Below are positions 48,459 to 58,180 of a DNA stretch of 64,000 nt, piece by piece. How positions within the stretch are numbered: the first letter of the stretch is position 1; the number at the start of each line of letters is the position of its first letter. This DNA comes from Henningerozyma blattae CBS 6284 (lineage: Eukaryota > Ascomycota > Saccharomycetes > Saccharomycetales > Saccharomycetaceae), in contig NC_020185.1 of assembly GCF_000315915.1 (NCBI RefSeq), positions 1-64,000 on the forward strand, written 5' to 3'. The notes under the pieces are model-generated. The model did not search any database, was not told the DNA's origin, and saw nothing but the letters and a program-made list of their open reading frames with translations. The translations under genes and the position numbers were made by a program.

Positions 48459-50714
48459 TTAACAAAATGGCAAATCAAACATTCGGCCGAGAAGGCCGTC
48501 AAAATCTCCATTTGACAAGCATTCTTCGATCATCTTGAATTTTCTAACCCCTCTATGAATTGCATGATATTTTACAGTTGATTCACATTTTTTAAATGCA
48601 TTCAAAAAACTGTCAAATAATTTTTTATTGCCCATTGCTAGACAAATTTCAATGCCAATTACTAAAGCCCAATGTGTTATAGCTCCTATATCTCTATCAG
48701 TTGAAATAGAGGTCCACATGTTTAATAACTTTTTTAAATCATATATTATCGATTCTTCATTGTCTATATCTTCATTAAGTAAAAAATAACGAATATAGAT
48801 GGACAATCCAAGAATACTTACCTCATTACTCTTGATTAATGATTCCTTGTAGTGAGCATCTTCAATATCTTTAAACATATCAGCGTAATCTAATTCTTTT
48901 GAAATTCCAGTTAGCTTAGATTGTAATGCCAAACCTATTTTAAACATCTCTTGTGTTAATTTTTGGTCGTCGTTAGTTAATTTTAATTTAAGTAAATGTG
49001 TTCCTGCAATACTTTTACCTGGGAACCGTTCTTTTACAAACGCATCAAATTTATGTAATTCTTTGAACAATACATCAAATTCAATAACAGAGCCAGATAT
49101 CAAACTATATTTTCCTCCAACCATTACAAAATTAGTCTTCTTATCTTTTTTTAAATAAAGTTCATCACAAAGAAATTCAATATCTTCAACGGAATAAAAT
49201 GTACCGCCTCGATTACTTAATAGTAATGCATATTTTTCCAAATACATAATCCATGGCACATAAATAGAATAAAGAGCATTTAATGATTGTTCAAACTTAA
49301 GAAAATTCGGCCTACCCAATTTAGTCCATCGACTAATTACTTGTAAACAATGAATCATCTCACATATATGGATTCTCCATCCTTCACTTTTACCCCAATC
49401 ATAAGTACCAAGTGAATATGCTGAAAACAGTAGCATATATATTATATTATTTTCCACATACCAATCATCTGTCAATTTATTAATTGCATTTAAACATATT
49501 TTTAAGCTGGGCATTCGGACATATCTATCCCAAATATCTGCCATTTTTGAATTCTTTTTTCTATGGTAATATTTTTTAAATATTGTGGATACCAAATATA
49601 CGGATGATTGATGAATCCTGGGAAACTGTGACATCAATTCCCATAAAGATTCACTATGATGAATAAAGTTTTTTGCTGGAGATATTTTCAGTATACCATC
49701 TGCAGTATTGGCAACAATGACTTTCCAACAAAATGCCATAAATGATTCATTATACAGGGATATAGAATTTATCACGTCTATTTCACTGTAATTCTGGATA
49801 TAAGTTTTAAGTAGAGGATCAGTTTCTAATATTGGCCTCATACCAAAATTATAAACAGTCTCATAAATTGATACTGCTTCATTATTATCTGGAAATAATG
49901 GTGAGGGATAGCAAATGCTGGATAATGGTTTTGTGTCATGATCAAAATTTAATACGTTTAATAATAGCATATCGCTTTGAGGAATAAATAAAAGACCGTT
50001 TATTTTATCATCATGGACATAATCATTTGCATTATTAGATTCATTCACAATAGCTTCAATCTCATAAGATAAGTAATGACTAGTGCTAGACGAAAAATTA
50101 TTTTGAAAATGGAAAGTATTTTCAAACTTAGTGATGTCTGTGTTGGGAGTACTTGAATTTGAAGAAGTGCCAGTATCAAATGCGCCGCTCTTTCCAGTAT
50201 CAGTGCTGATAATAAAGTTTTGTGTTTCTAAATATTGAATATTAGTATCGGTTTTGGGAGAATTTTGAAAATCTATTACATTTTGTTGTGTTAATAGATT
50301 GGCCTTAACTATGTCATTTGAGACACCTCGGAGTTTAGTTGCTGCCTTGTTAAAAGTACTTATAGTTGACTTTTTATTAGGTATCGGTAGGGGTATAGGT
50401 GCCTTTTGTAATGGATCATATTTTTCAAACAAAACTCTTCTTTTATCTAATCTAATTGTTTGAAACATAGTTTCCTGGCCTTTAACCGCGCTACTATTTC
50501 GTGAAAGTTTAGGTCCATCCATGGTATTAAAAGTTGAATCACGGAACTTTCGTTTTGCATCAATAGTTTTCATTTTAAAACGTCCACTATAGTCGCAGTT
50601 TATGAACCTATTATTGCATCTGCCGCAGATTGGACGAACTTCATCACATTTCGTATGAGCCCGCTTACATTGATTGCAACCTCGTTTAGAGTATGAATCT
50701 AGTTTTCTTTGCAT
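48459..50714 (-). CDS. Zn2Cys6 zinc-cluster transcription factor, copy 2
   Basis: 751 residues from the ATG at 50712-50714, chosen because it puts the cluster 12 residues from the start as in copy 1; an upstream in-frame ATG (50765) adds 17 residues. Cysteines 13, 16, 23, 30, 33 and 40 (numbered from this start) form the cluster (SKRGCNQCKRAHTKCDE, then CGRCNNRFINCDY). The regulatory domain matches copy 1 in order and spacing: FCWKVIVANTADGILKISP, IWDRYVRMPSLKICLNAINKL, TYDWGKSEGWRIHICEMIH, and near the end WALVIGIEICLAMGNKKLFD. The two are paralogs that have diverged substantially, especially in the linker. Target genes unknown. Confidence 0.9.
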   Translation of the reverse strand: MQRKLDSYSKRGCNQCKRAHTKCDEVRPICGRCNNRFINCDYSGRFKMKTIDAKRKFRDSTFNTMDGPKLSRNSSAVKGQETMFQTIRLDKRRVLFEKYDPLQKAPIPLPIPNKKSTISTFNKAATKLRGVSNDIVKANLLTQQNVIDFQNSPKTDTNIQYLETQNFIISTDTGKSGAFDTGTSSNSSTPNTDITKFENTFHFQNNFSSSTSHYLSYEIEAIVNESNNANDYVHDDKINGLLFIPQSDMLLLNVLNFDHDTKPLSSICYPSPLFPDNNEAVSIYETVYNFGMRPILETDPLLKTYIQNYSEIDVINSISLYNESFMAFCWKVIVANTADGILKISPAKNFIHHSESLWELMSQFPRIHQSSVYLVSTIFKKYYHRKKNSKMADIWDRYVRMPSLKICLNAINKLTDDWYVENNIIYMLLFSAYSLGTYDWGKSEGWRIHICEMIHCLQVISRWTKLGRPNFLKFEQSLNALYSIYVPWIMYLEKYALLLSNRGGTFYSVEDIEFLCDELYLKKDKKTNFVMVGGKYSLISGSVIEFDVLFKELHKFDAFVKERFPGKSIAGTHLLKLKLTNDDQKLTQEMFKIGLALQSKLTGISKELDYADMFKDIEDAHYKESLIKSNEVSILGLSIYIRYFLLNEDIDNEESIIYDLKKLLNMWTSISTDRDIGAITHWALVIGIEICLAMGNKKLFDSFLNAFKKCESTVKYHAIHRGVRKFKMIEECLSNGDFDGLLGRMFDLPFC

Positions 50715-51155
50715 TCCCAGACACTTAGAAATCGGACTTATTAACCTAAAATAATGATAATCCACACAAGATCTACTATTTTGTTAAACTTTATAAAACT
50801 TTAGATTGCTCGGCTTTATTCACATATATAAATCTCTAATATTATTTAAGCAAAATTTTTCGATCCAATATAGAATATAGATTGATATTTGTTTTCATCG
50901 GCCGAATACAAAAAATTCCTACATGCTTGCCTTTCGGAATGATTTGTCAGCAAAAAGGGAAAACTAAAGGGCGAAATGTGTAAATAAAAAATGATCTACA
51001 GGTATTCTCACCCTAGTTTAAGTTTAAAACGTTTTATTTTCCTACTAACTTGAGATATCTTAGAAGATTTAATATAGTAAAAAGACTAATCATGTGATAG
51101 TTAAAATGATATACTTGTGTAAGAATATTAAACTTTAATAAAATCATTATAAAAT
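50715..51155. other. Promoter of zinc-cluster copy 2
   Basis: About 440 bp, AT-rich, bounded by the LTR target duplication AAAAT at 51151-51155. No gene. Confidence 0.55.
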
Positions 51156-51607
51156 TGGCCAGCGGTCGAACTGTTTAAAATATTGTTGCTCATAGTTTAA
51201 TTCTTAGTTAAGTAATCTGTTTGAATAATTATTATATTATTATTATAAAAAATCTCCTTGCTTCTTTCGAAAGGGAATATATGATATATACAGGATATAC
51301 AATGAACAGTTGTAAACTTTTGGGATATTTTCGTGGTAATTTATACTCCAAAAAATGGACAGATCCACCATCAACGAATTGATAGTCTGATATTAAAATA
51401 GGACCTATCACATCCTATTACATTCTTAATATTACCACCTAGGTGTTTTTAGTAGTAAGGCCACGTATGCTTAATGCATGTTGGATTATTAATTATATTA
51501 AGTTGTTATTAGTTGTTGTATAAAGCCACAATTACGACTAAATTCATAATTTATTAGCTGTTAACACAAACTCACGACTTATGACACATAATGCCACAGC
51601 TCTGACA
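51156..51607 (-). mobile_element. Solo LTR, family B, intact with target duplication
   Basis: 452 bp. Plus-strand ends are TGGCCAGCGG and CTCTGACA, so on the minus strand it runs TGTCAGAG...GCTGGCCA with matching TG/CA ends. Bases 51151-51155 and 51608-51612 are both AAAAT, a perfect 5-bp target duplication. It is closely similar to the copy at 25450 (opposite orientation) and defines the family borders. No coding part of this family is present in the window. Confidence 0.93.
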
Positions 51608-52231
51608 AAAATGAAGTCACCAAATATAATTTCAAAATAAAGCGTAATGAATATAAGCTAGGGATAAAGATACGTTTATACACTTGACAACCTGATTTCG
51701 TTTCAAGATATACTTTCCAGACAATTTGATTTAATGTTTACAATTACTTACTAAAAGTGGATATGTACGATAGCTAATTATACTTGAAGAAAATAAATTT
51801 TTCTTAATATTTTAGCAATTTTACATAATATGAATACATATCACTTGTTAGACCATTCAGTTATATTATCAAAGATAGTTTGAAGATTTAAAATCAATCG
51901 GATTAGTTTCAAGAATATTCTCAGTTTTAATCATAGTTGTTTTATAATTACTGAAATGATGCTCTTGAAAATATTATTAAAATGTGTTTTTATAAAAACC
52001 TTTTTGTCAGTAAAGGATTCAATAAATTTGCCAAGAATTTATTTTTAAGGTTTAAAAAAAAACAGTTTTTTAAAATTAGTAGTTTAAAAACAAAATTTGT
52101 CAAACAAAAAAAAAACATTTTAAAATTAATAGAAATTCTTTAAAAATATATCTTATATATATTGTAATTAGCCGTAAAAATATACAGGTATGAGAAATAT
52201 ACATTAAAATAAGTTTAACTAGGTGTATAGT
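51608..52231. other. Intergenic region LTR to CHL1 3' end
   Basis: AT-rich with A- and T-runs; no gene seen. Confidence 0.55.
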
Positions 52232-54913
52232 TTATCTTTTTTTCTTAAAAAATAAATTAGTCTGATGCATAACCTCATCAATTTTACTTGAAATTATGAC
52301 TCTTTTTCTAACCCAATTTGATAGTTTCAACTTTATTGCATCGGTGGCATATCGTCTATCTAAAAGATAAATATTTGCAAAATCATCTTTATGTCTAATC
52401 GCTCTCCCAACACTTTGATTAACTGCTTTCATACAAATATTTTCATAGAATAATTTTGTCTTTTCATTAACTTGATTAATTGTTCCGCCATTTTTCAAAA
52501 TTTTATCCTTTAAATGATTTTTTTTAATTAGCATTTCATTACTAAAGATATTTGGATATGGTAACCCAACCATTACTACAGCACGACATAAATTATCTTG
52601 AAAATTGATACCTTCAGACAATTTACCTCCTACAATGGAAAACAAGATCCCAGCACCTAGTTTAGAAGCAATTTTTGAAGAATTTTCTACTGAGGTTATA
52701 TAATCTTGTAAAATATCCGGCCCATCTTTTGTTTCAAAAAAAATTGGTCTAATATTTTTGTCAATTTTATCGAAAATATTAATCTTTTGCCAGTTATCAA
52801 TAATTAATTTTAAATAATCATAATTTGGGAAAAATGCTACAATTCCACCATTCTTGGGAGTTTGATTGGATAATTTAATGAAAAAATTGAATAATTCATT
52901 GTTAATTAAATTTAAATTTGATCTCTTGGCAAAAGTGAAATCAAAAATAGGATTATTTATAATAAAAGTAGTTAAATAATCGTCTGGGATTATATGATTA
53001 CATGCAAAAGTCGATATTTGACCTTTTGGAATATTAATTAATAGATTATCGACAAAATCATTGATGGGTTCCATGGTCCCACCTGCTAAAATAATGCATT
53101 TTGCATCATTAATGATTGATTGGAAAGGATGGAAAGGTTCTAACAACATATAATTTATGGAATTTTCCTTTAAATCGATAAAGAATTGACCTTCATTAGA
53201 AGGATTTGAAAGTGAAGATAAAAATTTTGATAATTTAAATAAAACTGGTGAAGTAGTAGAAGGGGAGTTGGCTATGTTTGAATTATTTGCATTAGAATTT
53301 TGAATAAATGCTTCAATCTTGTATGATATCTTAGAAATTTTGATATATTTTTGTAATTTATGAATATTTAAAATGTCTGCATTTGAACCTTCGAAAAAAT
53401 CCATTGGATCAATTTTAATATTTTTTGAATCCTTGGGATAATAAAGAATAAATTCTATCAAGATGTTTGCTAATTTTAAAATCTTCAATAGATTAATTCT
53501 ATTTCCCGGGTTTAACTTCAATTTAAATTTTTTCAAATATGAATTTAGACCAGTTTTAATTTTAATTAAATCTGAGAGAAGGATCTTGGAAGAGTAAATA
53601 GAATTTATTGTATCTATAAGATTATGAGCTTCATCGATTATTACAATGGAATCCTTTAAATCGATATTTAAAGATAATCTTGTTGATTGTGATAAAAGAT
53701 ATTGGTACGGTAATGTGATAATTTCCGAATTCTCTATAGAAGTCTTGGAAGTATAATAAGGACATGTTTTTAAAGATTTACCCAGTTGGAACATATCTTC
53801 TATATCATGAATTGAAGTAAATAAATGATTAGTAAAATTCGATTGATTTTGAACTAATTTATAATTTTCATAATAGGGGCAACCTTCTTTGGAATTAATT
53901 AAATCAATACAAGCTTCATTAATAGATTCCACTGTGTTATATTTTGAAGTGATTTTAGAGTTAATACATAATTGTTTTCTTGATGCTAGGGGTAAATATT
54001 TAATTTTCTCCTTGGTAATATCAAATTTCTCAAAAGAAGATTTAAATTTGGAATTAATTAAATCCAATTGTGAAGCGAATTGATTCAATTGTGAATGAGT
54101 TCTTGAAGTGAAATAAATTTTGATTGGATTGATAAAATTGGTCGATTGAGATAATTGGTTATTTTTTTCAATTTCCATTTCATCATTAGTGGAGTTTAAT
54201 TTATTTAATAATGAGGAGATTTCTTTAGATAATGAAGTGCCTTGTGTATTTGAATTAGTAGCATCACCAATATCATCATCGCCTTGGTTCAATTCATTGT
54301 TAGAATGATAATCTTCTAACAAGAGATCTTTTTCATCAATGGCAACGGATATTTGCGGTCTATTTTTATTTTTATTTTTATTACTATCCAATTTTCTTCT
54401 TTTCGTTGTCTTGTTCGAAGTGGAATCCAAGTTATACAATATTTGTTCCTTGGAAGAGCTCAGTGATAAATCTTGCAATAGGGTCTCATAATCTTTAATA
54501 AGTCTAATCTTGTCGTCTATTATGCTGTTTCTATATGACTCTTTCACCCAATCCGGCTCATCATCCGAATCAAAATCACTAAATTCATCAGAGCTTTGTT
54601 CTTCTTTAGTATTATTAGCACTTGGTATATTTTTTTTTGTTGTACTTGTCGAATGGTTAATGATCAAATCGGGCTTAATATCTCTCAAATAAGTTAAAGT
54701 CGAGCATATCAAAGATAACGTTTTGCCTGTCCCCGTTGGTGATTCAACAATCAACACTTTTTTTTCCAAGAACAACGAGTCATAGAGGAAAGTCATCAAT
54801 TGTAATTGAATGTCGTATGGATGGAATGGGTGACCATAGGCATTCTGTTGTGGCTGTGCATGAGGTGTCGAATTCGTGTTAGCATTCGTGTGTGGTTGTT
54901 GCGAAACTGACAT
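52232..54913 (-). CDS. CHL1: DNA helicase Chl1 (DDX11/FANCJ type)
   Basis: 893 residues from the ATG at 54911-54913. An in-frame ATG 26 codons upstream (54991) is less likely because the family starts close to the Q-motif-like FHPYDIQLQLM. Superfamily 2 iron-sulfur helicase: Walker A ESPTGTGKT at 57-65; motif Ia-like FTSRTHSQL; four candidate Fe-S cysteines in KQLCIN, EACIDL, EGCPYY and KTCPYY; DEAH box in VIIDEAHNLIDT near residue 420; then LAGGTMEP, SEGINFQDNLCRAVVMVGLPYPN and the C-terminal QSVGRAIRHKDDFANIYLLD. S. cerevisiae Chl1 is 861 residues. It works with Ctf4 and Eco1 in sister-chromatid cohesion at the replication fork. A Ser/Asp-rich insertion at about 110-240 is variable. Confidence 0.95.
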   Translation of the reverse strand: MSVSQQPHTNANTNSTPHAQPQQNAYGHPFHPYDIQLQLMTFLYDSLFLEKKVLIVESPTGTGKTLSLICSTLTYLRDIKPDLIINHSTSTTKKNIPSANNTKEEQSSDEFSDFDSDDEPDWVKESYRNSIIDDKIRLIKDYETLLQDLSLSSSKEQILYNLDSTSNKTTKRRKLDSNKNKNKNRPQISVAIDEKDLLLEDYHSNNELNQGDDDIGDATNSNTQGTSLSKEISSLLNKLNSTNDEMEIEKNNQLSQSTNFINPIKIYFTSRTHSQLNQFASQLDLINSKFKSSFEKFDITKEKIKYLPLASRKQLCINSKITSKYNTVESINEACIDLINSKEGCPYYENYKLVQNQSNFTNHLFTSIHDIEDMFQLGKSLKTCPYYTSKTSIENSEIITLPYQYLLSQSTRLSLNIDLKDSIVIIDEAHNLIDTINSIYSSKILLSDLIKIKTGLNSYLKKFKLKLNPGNRINLLKILKLANILIEFILYYPKDSKNIKIDPMDFFEGSNADILNIHKLQKYIKISKISYKIEAFIQNSNANNSNIANSPSTTSPVLFKLSKFLSSLSNPSNEGQFFIDLKENSINYMLLEPFHPFQSIINDAKCIILAGGTMEPINDFVDNLLINIPKGQISTFACNHIIPDDYLTTFIINNPIFDFTFAKRSNLNLINNELFNFFIKLSNQTPKNGGIVAFFPNYDYLKLIIDNWQKINIFDKIDKNIRPIFFETKDGPDILQDYITSVENSSKIASKLGAGILFSIVGGKLSEGINFQDNLCRAVVMVGLPYPNIFSNEMLIKKNHLKDKILKNGGTINQVNEKTKLFYENICMKAVNQSVGRAIRHKDDFANIYLLDRRYATDAIKLKLSNWVRKRVIISSKIDEVMHQTNLFFKKKR

Positions 54914-55913
54914 GATGAAAATGAGAGAACAATGAAGATTCCAGGATTTCAGATAAACATTGCTTTTGCTTGTACGGTATATAGAAAACACTTGGAGCTG
55001 TAACAGGAAAGCCAGAGCTACGGACGGTTATCTTATAAAATAACAGAGATCTTGGAATTCTTACTTTACTATGGCAATAATATAATTATTTTTATTTTAT
55101 TATATTTTTATCTCACCGATTTCACCAATTTCATTTAATTTTCATTATTCCATTAATTCTATTATTAAAATCTTGAGGAATTCGTGAGTTCGGATTAGGA
55201 ATATGTTAGGAATAGGAAAAAACAAATTATATTAGGCAAAAAATGATGGGATTGGCAAAACGATATAACAGGAAAAAGTTACGGAAAGGGAAACCGGATG
55301 TAAATGGAAAAATGGAGAAAATTGGAGAATGCTTATGGATAGCGAATTCTCCAGAGTGTTAAATTTATTTTCCAATTGTTAAATGATTTAATTGTCCAAT
55401 TTTCTCAAGAAGCTATAATGTTTGGCTAGGAAAAGCCCCGCAGCCGCTTCCTAAAGCGGAAGGCAGAGATACTAAAAACAGGCAATGGCACTGCTACGCC
55501 CGGGTCTCTGCCAATGCTCTGAAAACGGTTGGCACCGCCTGTACACTACCTTTTATTTTTCCTTTTTATTTCTTTTTTTATATTTTTTCTAGTTTACGTG
55601 GAGAGGCCAGCTAAATTCATTATTCGATTGTCTTTAGACAGTCTAGAGACAATCCAATCCAATCCAAATCCCATCCAATTCAGTCCCATCTAATCCAATC
55701 CAAACGAACAAGACAAGACAAGAACTCTTGTCTGTTCCCAGATGTATGACAGGCACACTAATTATATTTCCCTGATAGGCAACCAAATGATACACGTCTA
55801 TACTTTTGGCCATGTGATCGACACGAACACGCTCTAGCCGTGCGGTCGCGTGACCCTCAGTAACGACTGCAGTAGAATCGTCGGCGGCTGGCACGTGATG
55901 CAGCACGACACGA

Positions 55914-55943
55914 CACGAAAAGACAGTGCAAGACACGACGCGT
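55914..55943. promoter_or_regulatory. SCB (CACGAAAA) and MCB (ACGCGT) pair
   Basis: CACGAAAA at 55914-55921 is a perfect Swi4/6 cell-cycle box and ACGCGT at 55938-55943 a perfect MluI cell-cycle box. They lie 17 bp apart within the GC island, about 0.9 kb upstream of the gene at 56834 and 1.0 kb upstream of CHL1. The G1/S control is inferred. Confidence 0.5.
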
Positions 55944-56728
55944 CCAGATCTCGAGCTAGATCCAGTCTTGCTGGAATCTTGTCGGATCTTACCGGGCCAT
56001 GGCCACGCCGGAAGCGGGCGACGTGGGGGCGGGGACTATTTTGTGTTTGCACCCTGGTGGACCGCTGGCAGTACGCGCTGACTGTGAGTCGCCCGCAGTC
56101 ACGGCGAGCACCCGTTTCGGTAACTGTGCCCAGATTAGGCCACCAGGTGTTCCGGATGCGGCGATTCGGTTACCACAATAGGCGACACTTCGCTAACAGA
56201 CACACCCGAAGCGGAAACACGTAAATGGGCCTGTTGTCCTCTTTTGGGGCCACTCTGGGACTACTTGTTTGAAACTATTTATGAAATCCTCAAGAGCTGT
56301 CTTAGCGTTGACAAACTCGTGAACAGGTTAACCCTTTTCCAACACGTCAGTGGGTATTCTTGGCTGTTAAGTTAACAACTCAAGTTTAAAGAGTTAACAT
56401 ATAGGTTATTGTTTTTTTGTTGGACATAATCTATTTTTCCAATTGATATATAAGGATTCTGAATTTCATTTATTTCTTTTGGCTCTTATTTTTAAAAAAA
56501 AATAAAATAAAATAGGAAAGCTTGTTCAATAAAGCTTTTTTAATATTACAATTCCGTTTAATTAATTGTTATCAACTCGTTTAATTCCACTTCCCTGCAT
56601 TCCTGTTTATATATACCAGCTTCCACCGCTTTCAACTTTGCACAACTAGTTGCACTAATTACACTTCGTTGGACACTGTCATTGTCTTACACAACGTGAA
56701 GCAAACCGCTTATCACTTTTCTCCCCTT

Positions 56729-56729
<1 letters not shown>

Positions 56730-56763
<34 letters not shown>
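56730..56763 (+). repeat. CA dinucleotide microsatellite
   Basis: About 17 CA units directly upstream of the 56834 gene, between the TATA-like element and the start codon, so likely in the 5' leader. Confidence 0.97.
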
Positions 56764-56764
<1 letters not shown>

Positions 56765-56781
56765 CTGTTACAAACGTGACA

Positions 56782-56868
56782 ATGGCCTCTCATAATAAGG
56801 TAGCAAAAACCTTCCACAATAAGACATTCCTCCATGGGTTCTGTGGTTTCCGGTTCTTCTTCCAATGA
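56782..56868 (+). promoter_or_regulatory. Overlapping upstream ORF (28 codons plus stop)
   Basis: An ATG at 56782 with A at -3 opens a short frame that ends in TGA at 56866-56868. It overlaps the start codon of the main frame (56834) in a different phase. The main ATG has T at -3, a weaker context. If transcripts include it, the uORF would reduce translation of the main gene. Confidence 0.4.
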
Positions 56869-58180
56869 ATCCTTACTAGATTCGTCGTTCCAATTACTAG
56901 CTCCAACTCCGTTAAAAGGGTTTTCTGGATTGCCCTATTTGGCTTCTAATAATAACAATAATAGCACCGGCAACATCAACGGTAATGGAAGTAGTAATAG
57001 TAACAATTTCGTCATTTCTATTGCCACAACACCGTCTGCCATCAACAAGTCAATCATCAATACAAATTCTATCACAAATTCAAACTCAAGGTCAAAGAGT
57101 AGATCTAGTAGCATTCTATTAAGTAACAATAACTTGGGTGCCGATAGTAATTTCAACATCACTCCTATCCTAACACCTTCAAACTCCCTGCTATTCAACA
57201 ACAATAACTGTACCAACAATAATAATAACGATACACAATCCCTATCCTCATTACCTGCATCTTCCAATATTAATAATTATTGCATAACCGCTTCAGCACC
57301 AAGCTCGATAAATGAACAATTGAGAAGAACTCCCATGAACAAGACTCCATTATACGCCTCTACCGGTTCTATCTCTAATAACATTTCTTTGATAGATTTA
57401 TATTCCGGGGTAATGACCCCTAGACCGAATTCAATTGCTCCCTCCCTTGAAAGATCAAATAGTGCCTTTTCATCAAGAAGTAATAGTTCTGTCTCTGAAC
57501 ATCTAAACGGTTCCTCTTCCTTAAATGGCCCTATAACGATCTCTCCTAAATTCCTGGATTTATTATTGAAAAATTATCAAGAAATTGTGGCAGATCCAAC
57601 TATAACTCCCTTTGACCCATCAAATCCGCCTCCAAATATCTTGACTAAAGTGACAAAATTATCATTAAAGATGGCAATCAATAAAAAACTGGATACTGGG
57701 TTAACAAATTTCAACTCAGTTAACCAAATATCAAATATTTCGCTTATAAGTATTAATAATACCTTATTAAAAGAAGTTAGAAAAGATGGTTATTTCTCAA
57801 GAAATAATTCTGTTTGTTCATTTTCTATCCCATTATCATTTAATTTAAATAATAATAATTTGAATAATTCGAATAATACAGATAATGTTTCACCTTTAAT
57901 ATCCACATCGTTGACTCCATTGAAGTTATCTAACAATATCCCAATAGATCACTTTTCAAACCAACAATATCTTTTTCCAACACCAACAACAATAACAACC
58001 CTTAATACTGCGAATGATAGTAACCCTGCCACTCCAACTATAATTAGACAACCAATACCCAAAAATATTACAAATGATTTATTATCATGTAACAATAATA
58101 CAGATACCCAAGCAAATTCAAACAAATCTTCTTCAGAACAATCTTCTTTAGAACAACCTCCTTCTTTTATTTTCGACTAA
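56834..58180 (+). CDS. Unrecognised Asn/Ser-rich protein with many S/T-P sites
   Basis: 448 residues from the first in-frame ATG (an in-frame TAG lies upstream at 56801). Most of it is low-complexity Asn, Ser and Thr. It has many potential proline-directed phosphorylation sites: LLAPTPLKG, ILTPSN, RRTPMNKTP, VMTPRPNS, TISPKF, ITPFDPS, SLTPLKL, FPTPTT. One conserved-looking patch spans about residues 235-300: SPKFLDLLLKNYQEIVADPT, then TPFDPSNPPPNILTKVTK. No membrane segment, signal peptide or known domain was seen. The TP-rich make-up and the SCB/MCB pair upstream suggest a cell-cycle-regulated regulator or Cdk substrate; this is inference. I do not recognise the family. Confidence 0.75.
   Translation: MGSVVSGSSSNESLLDSSFQLLAPTPLKGFSGLPYLASNNNNNSTGNINGNGSSNSNNFVISIATTPSAINKSIINTNSITNSNSRSKSRSSSILLSNNNLGADSNFNITPILTPSNSLLFNNNNCTNNNNNDTQSLSSLPASSNINNYCITASAPSSINEQLRRTPMNKTPLYASTGSISNNISLIDLYSGVMTPRPNSIAPSLERSNSAFSSRSNSSVSEHLNGSSSLNGPITISPKFLDLLLKNYQEIVADPTITPFDPSNPPPNILTKVTKLSLKMAINKKLDTGLTNFNSVNQISNISLISINNTLLKEVRKDGYFSRNNSVCSFSIPLSFNLNNNNLNNSNNTDNVSPLISTSLTPLKLSNNIPIDHFSNQQYLFPTPTTITTLNTANDSNPATPTIIRQPIPKNITNDLLSCNNNTDTQANSNKSSSEQSSLEQPPSFIFD

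Larger units (their letters stand above)
54914..56833. other. 1.9-kb divergent promoter region with GC-rich island
   Basis: The half near CHL1 is AT-rich. A small aatcc-type repeat sits at about 55650-55705. A GC-rich island at about 55830-56225 contains SBF/MBF-type sites (listed), with overlapping open frames on both strands that look like composition effects. Near the 56834 gene there is a TATA-like tatatatacc (about 56609-56618) and a CA microsatellite. Confidence 0.6.

Noticed and set aside
55643..56224. Several 60-124-codon frames on both strands in the GC island upstream of the 56834 gene
   Set aside because: GC-rich DNA has few stops; frames overlap on both strands and resemble nothing known.
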